From Pleurotus ostreatus/Saccharomyces cerevisiae fusant (taxonomy: Eukaryota > Opisthokonta): a stretch of 64,000 bases of DNA. The stretch is taken from assembly GCA_024196135.1 (NCBI GenBank), contig JAMQCK010000015.1, positions 62,001-126,000 of the forward strand. The letters run 5' to 3'. A model generated the notes under the pieces. The model worked only from the letters and a program-made list of their open reading frames with translations, had not been told where the DNA came from and did not search any database. How positions within the stretch are numbered: the stretch's first letter is position 1; every line of letters starts with the position of its first letter. The position numbers and the translations under genes were made by a program. Below are positions 1 to 11,392 of this stretch, piece after piece.

Positions 1-97
1 TATGGATATGAGCGCGAAAGGTAGACGAAAGGACCGCGTTGGCGTACAGGGCACACAATGATTGGGTGGCAGGTGGCCGCACACAGGGCATGGGCAA

Positions 98-1255
98 TTA
101 GCGCAGGAAGTTGACGATGAACCCCTCGGCGTCGCCTCCCCTTGAGCGTTTCCTGTCCTTCAGCGCAGTCAAGACAGCTGCACCATATCGGCCACCACTA
201 TCGAGAGTGACCTCCTTGATAGCCGGCAGGGACACAGCGGCGACGAAGAAGCCTTTGACAGCGTAAGCCGTGTCGCGGAGGACGAGCTTGGTGAGATGAG
301 GCAGCTCTAGACTGGGTTCGATGGGCTCGGGATCGCCGGATTCGTCGACATCGTCATCTTCGTGATCTTCGTACGCGAAATCAAGCTCCTGCAGGCTGGG
401 CATTTCTTCCAGACAATTGAGCAGCGGATAAGTCTCGATTCCATCGCAGACAAATTTGCGGATGATATTGTTGGAGGGGATGATGATGTTGATGAGGGAG
501 GCCGGGATGGGGCCGAGGAGGGAGAGCTCCGTCAGCGCTGGGGCGTGCGCGAGAAAGCCGAGGTCGATTTCCTCGGTGTCTTCGTCGATCTTGGTCGCAG
601 GGATGTGCTCGAGGGTGAGGGTTTGTAGGGCCGGAAGTTGGCCGGTGAGATTAGCGAGGGCGGATCGGGTGTTCTCGTCGCGCAGGTCTCCGCGAATTCT
701 GGCGGTGCGCCAGCGTCGAGATTGCGCGATGAGGGCGACCAAACATGGTCGAAGGCTTCCGACAGCGCAGCGCAGGTCGATCAAGACGTTCAGGTTCTCG
801 TTCCCCGAGCTCGCCAGGTAATTCCTCATCATGGAGGTCATGTCGCCCTCGCTCGTAAGCGTCGTCGGGGTGCTGATGTTGAGGTTCACATTGCAGTATA
901 ATCGTCTCCCAATGCGCCGCGGGATGCCCTTGATGACCGCGGACCACCACTTGCAGACCGACGCCAGGCGCCTATGGGTGTAGAGTCCTGCGTTGAGGAA
1001 ATCGTAGGTGAAGGAGGATGTTTCTTCAATGACGACTTCGGTGAATATCATCAGCGCCAGCTCGACAGGCAAGTGGTTGAAGAAGTTCAGCGCCGCTCCT
1101 CGAAGAACTTGCTGGATTCGGTCGACCTTGGTGATCCGTTCTTGAGTGACACGAGACTGTGCAGCGGTCGGGAACGCCGGGCTTGTCGACGCGCTCGACA
1201 ACGCAGGGACGTCGAGCAACACGTTAGACAGGGAACGTATCAGCGGCAGCGGCAT
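98..1255 (-). CDS. F-box/LRR-like protein 1
   Basis: Single-exon gene of 385 aa. Residues about 58-105 fit an F-box: the LPVEL core, then a helix ending in LASVCKWW. F-box proteins recruit substrates to SCF ubiquitin ligases through Skp1; that role is inferred from the family. The rest is a run of irregular leucine-rich segments (motifs IRGDLRD, LTLEHIP, LVLRDTAYAV) with an acidic DEDTEE/EDHEDDDVDE stretch. The same landmarks occur in the genes at 3073-4167 and 38775-40045, so these are paralogues of a lineage-specific family. The Met at 1255 is the first in frame and has a TATA box about 70 bp upstream. The substrate is unknown. Confidence 0.8.
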   Translation of the reverse strand: MPLPLIRSLSNVLLDVPALSSASTSPAFPTAAQSRVTQERITKVDRIQQVLRGAALNFFNHLPVELALMIFTEVVIEETSSFTYDFLNAGLYTHRRLASVCKWWSAVIKGIPRRIGRRLYCNVNLNISTPTTLTSEGDMTSMMRNYLASSGNENLNVLIDLRCAVGSLRPCLVALIAQSRRWRTARIRGDLRDENTRSALANLTGQLPALQTLTLEHIPATKIDEDTEEIDLGFLAHAPALTELSLLGPIPASLINIIIPSNNIIRKFVCDGIETYPLLNCLEEMPSLQELDFAYEDHEDDDVDESGDPEPIEPSLELPHLTKLVLRDTAYAVKGFFVAAVSLPAIKEVTLDSGGRYGAAVLTALKDRKRSRGGDAEGFIVNFLR

Positions 1256-1313
1256 CGTCGGCGGTCTGTGACGGATGAGAGGGATGGAGGGTGCGAAAGC
1301 CAGGATCCCTGAA

Positions 1314-1335
1314 CGTGGTCACCTTATATTCCGCC
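1314..1335 (-). promoter_or_regulatory. TATA-type promoter of F-box gene 1
   Basis: On the minus strand the sequence reads ATATAAGGTGACCACGTT about 70 bp before the ATG. An almost identical block precedes the second F-box gene at 4231-4250. Confidence 0.5.
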
Positions 1336-1339
1336 GCCG

Positions 1340-2180
1340 GCGCCGCATACCCTCCGACGCAGCTGCGCATCGTCCTCGCCGACATAGAATGACCATACGG
1401 GGAAGGTTTTGGTAGTATTCATATGAAGCATGATGGACTGACCATACGATCGACCGCCGACGCCTTTGTTCTCTTTGAGCCATGGCCCAGCCGTCAAGGT
1501 CGATGTTCCACGGAGAGCTGGCCACTGCAGAAATTGATTTAAAAGTGTCCGGCTAGATAAGAGTGTTGTGCACGAGGCTTACCGCCGGCCTTGGTGAGAG
1601 GCGTCTGCAACGATGAAAGGGTCGGCGAGTGCTCGCCTTACAAGACGATCATATTCCGCAGTCGTAGCCTTCGCGATGTTCTTGTCTTTGACAGGCCACC
1701 GTTCAAGGGCGAGATTGCTAGGATCCAGGGTTTGTACTTTGTACTACATTCGAAGGAGGCGGCGCAGCAGCAGCAACAGAGCATGTTTTGTACTAAGACT
1801 AGGTGAGGGTTCCGGGAACTAGCAGGCGCATGCTGCGGGATCACACTGACGCAGAGCAACGGGAGTTCCAGGTCACCGAATCAAGGGAATATTGAAAGTT
1901 CGTCAGGCCAGGCAGTGCATTCAGCCCGGTGAGCGTCGGAGAGAACCACGAATTGTCATTTCTTCCTTTCGGGGAAGGCCGAACTCCGCTGAATTCACGA
2001 CAGGGGCTGCATTCTCACACGCTCTTCTTGTTCCCAACCGACCAATCCTCGCGCAGGAAACTTCTCCTACTGGCTGGTATCGCCGACTAGTTTTGAGAAT
2101 CTCCTTCAGAAGGTGTTGTATATGGCTTGCGAATGACTACGCAACCGCTCGACTTATTGCTACTCACGCGCGTCCTCGGG
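1340..2180. other. Gene-free stretch
   Basis: Only short overlapping reading frames without recognisable domains or splice-consistent continuations. A (CAG)n-like patch lies near 1765-1785. I see no gene here. Confidence 0.5.
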
Positions 2181-2183
2181 CAG

Positions 2184-2760
2184 TCTAAGCGCTACGCCCG
2201 CAAAACTTGGAGACCCTCATCTGCGCGCTGCTACGCCTCCTCGCCCTCCGATATGCCTTCAAACATCTCTCGTGGTACTAGGCCCTTGATTGACACCATC
2301 TGAGAGTCTCCAGCAATCTCCGTTCGCGAGAAAAAGTCGCCAAAAAGTGGGCATATATTAACCGACCGTTCACCTACTTTCGCAGTCGGGATGGTTCAGT
2401 GGTTACGACCGCCCATCCCGATATGCCTCCCTTACGAGGGCACGGTACCGCTACGGCGACTGTGGTTACAGTGCTACGGCCTGGGCAACGTCTACGGACT
2501 TGTTTTTGTTCTTCGCCCTGGCGCTTCCTTGACACCCCCTTCCCAGCGAAAAATGGTCCTTTCGGGGTCGCGGACGAGGGCTGGATTGAAGGGAGTGGGT
2601 ACGTAGCACGTGATGGTTGCAACACGTTCCGCGTTCGAGTCTACGCTAGCGTCGACGGCGGGAGTTCTCCTGCAGTTGCTTTCTCGGGAATTGCCGGCGG
2701 GGAGATTTGTGTTTCTCGCTGGTTGCTTTCGTGCTTGCGAGCTTCCACGTTGACTTTATC
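2184..2760 (+). repeat. Dispersed element, copy A
   Basis: About 575 bp that match, on the opposite strand, the segment 7655-8222 almost end to end. Its centre also matches 27630-27965 and 29873-30255. Shared landmarks run in the same order: CTCCGTTCGCGA, a TATA-like run, a hairpin, CTACGGACTTGTTTTT, then CACGTTCCGCGTTCGAGTC. I recognise no transposase, terminal inverted repeat or LTR. The matching reading frames in copies A and B are broken by indels in copies C and D, so the element is probably not protein-coding. Confidence 0.75.
2384..2507 (+). ncRNA. Candidate Pol III-type structured RNA, copy A
   Basis: A TATA-like box at 2352-2359 lies about 30 bp before a hairpin at 2386-2421 (arms TCGGGATGG and CCATCCCGA). 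The A box TGGTTCAGTGG (2392-2402) fits TRGYNNARNNG. Two further stem-loops follow: CCCT-TACG-AGGG and ACTGT-GGTT-ACAGT. A T5 run at 2503-2507 would end the transcript. A B box, GTTCGAGTC at 2633-2641, fits GWTCRANNC and lies beyond the terminator, as in yeast SNR6. The sequence is not U6, 5S, SRP or a tRNA that I know. Transcription is inferred. Confidence 0.5.
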
Positions 2761-2764
2761 TACT

Positions 2765-3072
2765 CTGAGCTTTGTCTAGGCACTATTTACGCCTTGGCGA
2801 TATAGATGACGGCGCGCTGCTGGCCATCCCTCTGGCAGTATTTTGTAGCACGCGGTTCGAAAGACAACCTGATGCTCTGCTTGGATAGAGGAACAAGGAA
2901 CGAGATATCAGGCCCCTCACACATAGATCTACTCGCCCTATACCACTGCTCGTTCTATGCATCTGTCCTCAAAAGACGGTGTTCATGGACCAGGCCTGGG
3001 AACGAGAACAATGGGATTGTCGGATTGGACTATCAACCGTACAAGCTACATTTACGAGTCACTCGATAACCA
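2765..3072. other. Gene-free stretch
   Basis: Nothing recognisable between copy A of the dispersed element and the 3' end of the second F-box gene. Confidence 0.4.
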
Positions 3073-4167
3073 CTAGAGATAGTTCGCCGTAATTTTCAGA
3101 GTAGGACGCGACTCACTGGACGGGCCGCGTTTCACCACGCCCTCCACGTCGTCCTTGAGCTCGATATTGTTGAGGGTGATCTCCTCGACTTTTGGCAGTA
3201 TCACGTTGTCGAAAAATTTGCTCTCCAACGCATATGCTGCATTCCGAAGGGTGATCTTCTCGAGATGGTTCATCGTCGCTGGAGGTTCTGGTGATGAAAC
3301 GACGTCCTGCAGCTTCTTTTCCGCATAATCTGGCACGCCGGCAGGCATCGCGCTTGGCCTTCGGTCCCAGTCGAGCTCCTTCAGACTTAGTAATCCCGTA
3401 TTATTCAGGAGGGAATGCAAGGCGACTATCCCGAAGTCTGTGCAGACGAGCTTGCGGACGCGCAGGGGGCGGTGGAATTGGGGGGAAACGAGATAACTTG
3501 ACATCGGGCCTTCGAGGCAGATTTCCGAGAGGGAAGGCGCCGCAACAGAGTATTCCAATGGCACAGTATTAGGTGAATCTCTGGGTATGCTGTCAGCCCG
3601 GGGGATGTGCTCGAGCGTGAGACGACGAAGGGGGACATCATGCTCCTTCGCTCGGCTGTCATGCTGAAGCCTAGAGAAAGCTTTACATACGTCCCAGTCG
3701 CGTAGATCACCACGAATGGTGAACGTGCGGAAGCGCCAAGCTTGCACGAGAACGAAGTGCAGCCATGCCGCTGTAGGGTTGAGGACGCGGAGATCCAACG
3801 TCACATCGAGCTCGAGGCTGTCAGAGAAGGTCAAGATAGCTTTGACCATGTTCACCTTGCCTTGGGGGCTCACAGCTGAGGTCAAGCAGCCATTGCCCAT
3901 GTCAATCTTCGTGAATTGCCATGGAACTCGAGAAAAAGTCTCGATGATGGGGCGCCATTTGCGGCACACGAGTGCCAGAACCCCGTGAGCAGAAGTGCCC
4001 ACTTGGAACATTAGCGCCCATGAGTGAGACTGTCGATCGTTGACGACGAGAGTGAACACCTCCCTGAGAAGTTCTACTGGGAGCTCATTGACATGACCAT
4101 GAGAGAGGGCCGACGCAAGTTGGAGGGCAGAAGCGGACGGCGCGTCAGTGACTTCGGCGGATGACAT
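3073..4167 (-). CDS. F-box/LRR-like protein 2
   Basis: Single-exon gene of 364 aa and a paralogue of the gene at 98-1255. The F-box core ELPVELLREVF lies at about residues 28-40 and is followed by LALVCRKWRP. The downstream leucine-rich part carries the same family markers: TIRGDLRD, LTLEHIPRAD, LVCTDFG and ITLRNAAYAL. It probably acts as an SCF substrate adaptor; this is inferred from the family and no substrate can be read from the sequence. The first Met lies about 75 bp downstream of a TATA box, which supports the chosen start. It lies in the same orientation as the first paralogue, with one dispersed element between them. Confidence 0.8.
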   Translation of the reverse strand: MSSAEVTDAPSASALQLASALSHGHVNELPVELLREVFTLVVNDRQSHSWALMFQVGTSAHGVLALVCRKWRPIIETFSRVPWQFTKIDMGNGCLTSAVSPQGKVNMVKAILTFSDSLELDVTLDLRVLNPTAAWLHFVLVQAWRFRTFTIRGDLRDWDVCKAFSRLQHDSRAKEHDVPLRRLTLEHIPRADSIPRDSPNTVPLEYSVAAPSLSEICLEGPMSSYLVSPQFHRPLRVRKLVCTDFGIVALHSLLNNTGLLSLKELDWDRRPSAMPAGVPDYAEKKLQDVVSSPEPPATMNHLEKITLRNAAYALESKFFDNVILPKVEEITLNNIELKDDVEGVVKRGPSSESRPTLKITANYL

Positions 4168-4225
4168 AGAGCTGGAAATCGCGACGATTTCGATGCGCCC
4201 TCAGGGACGTCGATGAACGAACGAA

Positions 4226-4252
4226 GGGTAACGTGTTCACCTTTATATGGCG
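4226..4252 (-). promoter_or_regulatory. TATA-type promoter of F-box gene 2
   Basis: Minus-strand CATATAAAGGTGAACACGTT, about 75 bp before the ATG. It shares the ATATAA(A)GGTGA-CACGTT block with F-box gene 1. Confidence 0.5.
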
Positions 4253-4259
4253 TAGGCAA

Positions 4260-4749
4260 TGACACTGCCTGAGTCTGCAGCGTTCCCCGTAAGGGCAAAA
4301 AGACCCGGGACCAGTACCTGAGTAGGTGACTTCGCGAAGCGGGTGAGCGCCAAATGGAAGCGAAGCGTCCGCACCCCCGATGAACCGCCTTGACGCGGTC
4401 TGTCTACATAACCCAAGCGAAGCTGCGTAAAGGCATGGCCATAATACATGCCAAAATGAGAAGAATCGATTCATGGGGTTCGTGGTCGGCCATTCGCCGG
4501 CGCAGGCGAAATGCCATGGTAGAGCGAAGCAGCGTGTCCTCGTTTCCATATGGGGCAGGGTGCGAGCCTGTCCATGCATTATAGGGGTTGCGCTCTCACA
4601 AGACCCAATGTTTGCCACAAATTTTGTGCAGCCTAAGTATGATGCTGCTCACGAGGTGTGACTATCTTATATATGAGGAGCCCGCTAGATACACTGGTCG
4701 ATACATTCCATATACCAACATCTCTTCTTACATGGAAGCAAAGGGCAGT
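4260..4749. other. Intergenic, no gene seen
   Basis: Lies between the F-box 2 promoter and the 3' end of the uroporphyrinogen decarboxylase gene. Short unsupported reading frames only. Confidence 0.4.
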
Positions 4750-6048
4750 CTACGCCACCCTTGAGTACTTGTGCACACACTCGAAGAACCACTTCAGATC
4801 TTCCGGATCCACTTGAGGCGTAATCCCGTGGCCCAAGTTAGCAATCCAGCCGCCCTCCTTCCCGAACCTCTCGCTCATGCGCTTCACCGCCCTCTCGATC
4901 GCCTCTCGCCCGCCATAAAGCAGACTGGGGTCCATGTTTCCCTGCAGCGCGACCTTGCCGCCGACGATCTTGCGCGCCTCCGCTGGGTCGATGCACCAGT
5001 CGAGACCGAGTACGTCGTAGCCGGCGTTCTCGGCTAGGGAGCCGAGGGCGTAGTTTGCACCCTTGGCGAAGAGGGTGAGTGGAGGAACGGTGATGCCGGT
5101 GGCGGTGAGCTTTTGGCGGACGCCGGTGGAGATCTGGGTGAGGGTGGGCTGGGAGAACTCGGCGAAGTCGTCGGGGCCGAGCTCGCCAGCCCAAGAGTCG
5201 AAGACTTGGAGAAGCTGGGAAGGAGGTCAACTCAAAGGTTCAGCGTGGAATGGATGAGCAGGGGAAGAATTGAATAGAAGAAACGCTGCGTACCTGTGCG
5301 CCTGCCTTGACCTGCCCGACAAGGTAGTCGATGCAAACGTCCGCAATACGCTTCAAGAGCGCCTTGCTCTCCTCCGGATACTTGAACAGCCACGTCTTCG
5401 CCTTCTGCAGCGTCTTGCTCCCACCGCCCTCCACCATATACGCAAACAGCGTCCATGGCGCGCCGCAGAACCCAATCAGCGGCACCTCCCCCTTCAGCTC
5501 CTTCCGCGTCCGCGTCAGCGCCTCGAACACGTACTTTAGCTCCTTCTCCACGTCGACCTCCTTCGGGAGCTTCTCCGCGTCCGCGGGCGTGTCCAGCGGG
5601 GCGGGGAAGTGCGGCCCGGGGTTCATGATGACCTCCATGCCCATGGCCTGGGGGATGACGAGGATGTCGCTGAAGATGATCGCGGCGTCGAGCAGGCCGG
5701 TGTACCGCCGCACGGGCTGCACGGTGATCTCGCAGGCGAGCTCGGGCGTCCGGCAGATCTCGAAGAATTCATGGTGGGCGCGGAGGGCGCGGAATTCTGT
5801 GGAGAGTGTATGTTGGGTCAGTACGATCGTCTATAGCACCTGCAATGAACCTCCACACGCACCGGGAAGGTATCTCCCTGCCTGCCGCATCACCCAGACC
5901 GGCGCGCGCTCGGTCTTCTCGCCTAGGCACGGCGCGTGAATACATGGACGCGAGAACACATCGGCGTCGCCGATGTGACGATCGACGAGGGCTGACCTCT
6001 CGCTGCACGTAGCAGTAAGTCGTTCTTGAGTGCGGGGAACTGGGTCAT
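4750..6048 (-). CDS. hem12: Uroporphyrinogen decarboxylase
   Basis: Converts uroporphyrinogen III to coproporphyrinogen III in heme synthesis, in the cytosol. Four exons (5997-6048, 5863-5922, 5294-5796, 4750-5214) join in frame to 359 aa, the normal size of the enzyme. Exons 1-2 give [20 protein letters not shown], carrying the family signature [14 protein letters not shown]. Later landmarks are the [14 protein letters not shown] segment with the catalytic Asp, [13 protein letters not shown], the LGLDW box and NLGHGI near the C-terminus. All introns have GT-AG ends. The start at 6048 is the first Met that splices correctly to exon 2. No unusual residues were noticed. Confidence 0.95.
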
Positions 6049-6469
6049 AGTGGGATCGGGTCTAGTTGGTGGGATGGGAAGGAGGATGGTGGTCAAGAGC
6101 AAGGTGGACGAATTGCGGGTGACATGGCCAGGTGCGCGTCGCGCGATCGCGCGACGGGGGAGGCGCGGCGATCGGCGGAGCCTGGGCGCTCCCTTCGGCA
6201 AACGCCCCGACCTTGGAGGTATGGATGCTTGACGAGCTGATCATGGACGATACGGCGGCGCTGACCCGCCCCCGATGAAGCCGAGTGGAAGGCGAGAGGC
6301 ACACTCCACGTTGAATGAACTCCAGCAAGGGTAATCTATGCAACCGAGATGATCATTGTATTGTACAGACAAAGGAAAGGACCCTTGAAGCGAAGGTTGT
6401 TGTAGTTGTACATCTGCGCGACTCTACGTGTAAGTGCATGTCTTGCGTCGCCAGCAAAGTTCCTGCCAT
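6049..6469. other. Intergenic: hem12 promoter and AMMECR1 3' flank
   Basis: 421 bp between two co-oriented genes. No clear TATA box or other element was recognised. Confidence 0.4.
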
Positions 6470-7424
<955 letters not shown>

Positions 7425-7654
7425 GACTACTTGTGTGAAACGAAAGACAAGGCTGCATAGCAGAGAATTCAGACGTGGCGGTTTTTATCCATTTCTTATA
7501 GACAAGCGCGGTATGACCGCAGTAGAAGTAATAGTACTGTACTACCTCGATTGCAAGGTGCCACAAAGTACAAGTAGACGGTCTGCGAGTTGCCCGTCAT
7601 TGGCTCTCCCGCCAAGGCGAGAATATGTATCTAGACAAGGCTGATAGTATGTCA

Positions 7655-8222
7655 AAGTAATGCGGAAGTCTGCAAGCACCTTGGTATCGCGCGAAAAGAG
7701 AAACTCGTCCGGCCGGAGATTGCCAAGGGATGATCTGCAGGAGAGCCCCCGCCGTCGGCACTCTCGCAGACTCGAACGCGGAACGTGTTGTAGCCATCAC
7801 GTGCATCGCACCCTCTCTCTCCACTCCTGGTACCGTCCGAACCCCGCAGGAGCCATGTATTGCTGGAGAATGCCAAGAAAGCGAAGAAAAGAATAAAAAC
7901 AAGTCCGTAGACGTTGCCCAGGCCGTAGCACTGTGATCACAGTCGCCGTAGCGGTGCCGTGCCCTCGTAAGGGAAACATATCGGAATGGGCGGTCGTAAC
8001 CACTAAACCATCCCGACTGTAACGGTGACTGAACGGACAGTTAATATATACCCACTTTTTTGCAACTTTTTCTCGCAAACGGGGAGCGCTGGAGACCCGC
8101 TGATGGTGTCAATCAACAGCCTAGGAGGGTAGAAGAGTGTTAGGGATGAATCGGAGAGCGAGGAGGCATGGTGGCGCGCAGAATGGCGGACTTCAGTTGG
8201 CAGGGGCGTAGCGCTTAGACCA
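7655..8222 (-). repeat. Dispersed element, copy B
   Basis: Reverse-oriented counterpart of 2184-2760. Similarity extends from GTCTAAGCGCTACGCC at one end to the CTCGCTGG/GCGCGA region at the other. Together the two copies bracket the block F-box 2 - hem12 - AMMECR1 as inverted repeats. Confidence 0.75.
7895..8018 (-). ncRNA. Candidate Pol III-type structured RNA, copy B
   Basis: TATATA run at 8045-8050, hairpin at 7981-8016 with one G-U wobble in place of a G-C pair, A box TGGTTTAGTGG at 8000-8010, palindromic stem ACTGTGATCACAGT, T5 run at 7895-7899 and B box GTTCGAGTC at 7769-7777. The order and spacing match copy A. Confidence 0.5.
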
Positions 8223-8636
8223 GTATCTAGGCCAGAAGAGCTACAGGAGAGGCAACAAGGCGAGCAGGCATATAGCCATTCGTAGGAGTGTCAGGGAGAA
8301 AGCGTTGACGATGAGGAGCGGTTCGCAGAGTATCTTGAAGATGATGGCGAGCACCAAGACGAGCTGGACCTGCCGACCTGCGCTTGGACGGCGGCCCGGG
8401 GCCTCCGGAGTCATTGTTGCCAAACGAGGCAGAAACGGAGCCTTGATTGACGGGGAAGCGATTGGTTCTCAGAGGAGGATAGCAAAAGAGAATTCATTGC
8501 GATATATGTCGCGCTCGAAGGAGTAGGCAATAAAGACAATATAGACATATTATCGAGTCAAAATACAGCGTCCAGAGACCCTTGCTCAGCGCGCAACAAT
8601 TCCCCACCAGGGAGACCAATAACCCCCAGCTGGCAC
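8223..8636. other. Gene-free stretch
   Basis: Holds one 60-codon minus-strand frame (8241-8423) with a hydrophobic C-terminal half, but no homologue or splice context supports it as a gene. Confidence 0.4.
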
Positions 8637-11392
8637 CTAATCCTCCGACAGATACCTGTACTCGAACCGGAAGTCGCTCTTCTTACGCTGGCACCACGAT
8701 CCCTCCCAGTCGAAGTACACGTACACGCCCTGCTCGTACTCCTCCGTGATCGCCTGCGGCTCTGAGTGCCGCTGGAACCACGTTAGGTACTTCACATGGA
8801 AGCGCCACGACTGCCGCTTGAGCTCCCTGGCGGCGAGGAACCTGAGACGGTGCGTCAGCTACTCGTGGGGAGGGGTGGTGGCGACGGGTATACGTACTGC
8901 TGGTAGGTCCCTGGGAGGTAGTAGAACACGTAGAAGAGCGTCTCGACGTCCATGTTGGTGAACGCGCGAGGCGTGCTGAGGTACGGATGCGGCACTTGCG
9001 GGTAGTACGCTGGCGTCTGGTACGGATTCCTTGGCACATAGTACTTTGGCCTGCACGCGCACGAGGTCGTCAATACTTTGGCCATATAGCAAAACTCGCC
9101 ACTCACTTATCCGTATCCGCCGGCTGGGGCAAGTTGCTGTACCCACCCTCCAGCATCTTGTGCACCTGGTCCAAGTTCGACATCCGCACGTTCGCCTTCT
9201 GCTTCGCGTTCTCGTACGACACGACCAGGTCCGACAGCGACGTCAAATTGCGCTGTGACTGCTGCGTCTGCTGGCCCGGCTGCGGCGGCGCGAGCATGCC
9301 CTCGCTCTGCGATGCGGTCGGCGGCTTGACGCCAGGAGGAACAAGAGGTTGCGCGCCGATCGGTGCAGGAGATGCAGTCGCGCCTGCGCCTGGTGTTGCC
9401 GGCGTGACGGAGGCCTGCAGCTGTTGCGGCAGCGGTGACGTCGCGGGGCCGCCGTTTGAGGTGGAGGCAGGAAGCTGCTGCGTCTGCGTCGTGTCCGCAG
9501 GCTAGACGTAAATGGGTGAGCGAAGCACGCAAGGGTGGACCTTGCTCGCTTACAGGAGTGACGCCTGGAGGTGCCACAGGTGCCGCCTGGGACTCAGATG
9601 ATACGGATTCTGCGATGGTCGATTAGACAGGGATGGCCAAGGGCGTTGTAGGGGAAAGCACCTTTCCGCGCGGCAGTCAGCTTTTGCGGCGATGCGGCGG
9701 CAGCAGAACCGCTTCTTGAACTAGGTGCAACCGCCTCAGATAACGATGGGGATTGCTGTTCTGACGCCAAAGACCCATCCGGTATTTGCGATACTGACGC
9801 TGCGGAAGACATCATTGGGCTCGTTACGGATGGATGCGTGAAGCTGGGCGATGACGGCGCGTGCGATTGCTGGTCGGACGTTGACGGTGGTATTGACGGC
9901 GATTGTGAAGGCGCAGTCTGCGGCGTCGATTGCGATGCTGATACCGTTGTCGTGCTTGTCGATGGTGTGGTCGTGGGTTGTGCCGTTGACGGGGTTGACT
10001 GGTTTACCGCTTGCGCTGCCATCTGCGCGTACTTTATTGGCGGAAGTTGTGCTGGTGGGCGCGGTGCGGGTTGCGTCGTGGATAGGCCTGCCTTTAATAT
10101 GCTCGACATGGGCTGTTGCACGAAGTTTGGAGGAGGTTTGGCTAAGGGGGATGTTTGATGGATGGCTTATAAGCCAGCAATGAATACGCGTACCATCGAC
10201 AGAAGGTTCTGCAGGGTCCTGTCAATGAACAGGTCGAAACCAAAGAAGACCGACGCACTTCGTAATGAGATGTTCGCCTTCTTGAGTACCGGGCTCTCCT
10301 GCTCGCGCTTGTGCTCAACGTCCTTCTCCTTCTCCTTCTCTTTCTCGTGCTTGTGTTTGACGGGCGTTCGGGGCGGCAAGTCTGAACATCTAGATCAGAG
10401 GCAGCGGAAGGTCGACAAGGCGGCACAGTACCTTCACTGGCCGATTCCGAGGCGTCATCCTCGTCATTCAACAAGCCAAACTTCTCTTCCTCTTCGTCGA
10501 GCCTCAACTCGTCGTAGATGCCCTCGTCCTCATCGAAGTCCTCTTCCTGCATGGCTATCAGCCATCGTATGTGCGCCACACATATAGCAACACGCACCGT
10601 ATTGCTCTCCACGAAGTACTGCACGTCATCCTTTAGTGCGTTGACGCGGTCCGTCGTCAGCGAGCCATTGTTGAGCAGTCGTAGTATGATCTCCAACCGG
10701 CTGATGTGCCACTTTCTGCGATCGTTCAGCTGCTCGAGCTCCTCCATCCGGCCCGCCGTGTTTGAGGCCTTCTTCTTCTTCCCCGTACTTTGCAACGCCT
10801 CGACCTGCGCTTCCGCGGCCTCGACCTGCATCTGCAACTCCTCCACCATGGACTGCAGCCACTGCATCGCCTCCTCCTTCTCCTGCTCCTTCGGGTCGAG
10901 TTTCGCGGCTTGCGTTAGGCCCTCCTTGGAGAAAGCCTTGGTCTTCATCTCCTTCTCGCAGGCCTTGAACTTCTCCATTTGCTGAACAATGGGCGATCAG
11001 CACGCGCCACTGACGAGATGTATGCACGCGCAAAAGCGCGCAGGGCGATGGAGGATGTATGATGGGTCATTGAGGGTACACTCACCGTCTCAATGAGCCT
11101 ACGGTTCTCCAGCAATTGGGACTTGTCCTTGATGTCGTTGCTCGCGACCCAGGTCTTGATCTGGTCTCGTAACCGTTGCAACTTCTTGATCTGTGTCTTC
11201 AAGTCGAGCTCGAGCTTCTCCTTCTGCGTCTGGTTCGTCGACGCCTGCATCTTGTCGTAAATGCCCTCGAACAGCTCGACGCCCTCCGCGACCTTCTTCA
11301 AGGTGCGGTCGATCTCGGCTGGACGCGCGGTCAATACGGATACACCTTTGCCATGGTTTCCGGGGCGCACTCTGTAGTTTTCGTGCCGCCAT
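8637..11392 (-). CDS. not3: CCR4-NOT complex subunit NOT3/NOT5
   Basis: Scaffold subunit of the CCR4-NOT deadenylase, acting in mRNA decay and translational control. Ten exons, starting with a 22-nt first exon (11371-11392), join to 721 aa. The N-terminal coiled-coil NOT3 domain reads [20 protein letters not shown], followed by [20 protein letters not shown] and [16 protein letters not shown]. The acidic [12 protein letters not shown] box follows. The middle (about residues 260-530) is Ser/Thr/Pro/Gln-rich. The NOT2/3/5 C-terminal domain runs from [20 protein letters not shown] through [18 protein letters not shown] to [16 protein letters not shown]. The exon sum is divisible by three, and all junctions restore family motifs. 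Confidence 0.95.

Noticed and set aside
2386..2641. A tRNA gene with a large intron, suggested by tRNA-like A and B boxes
   Set aside because: A and B boxes are about 240 bp apart, no anticodon or T arm closes the fold, and the acceptor-like stem closes right after the D-arm-like part.
2399..2779. 126-codon frame in element copy A that partly matches a frame in copy B
   Set aside because: The match follows from DNA similarity; copies C and D break the frame and no protein family is recognised.
8241..8423. 60-aa ORF with a possible membrane span
   Set aside because: Too short and no homologue, promoter or conserved context.
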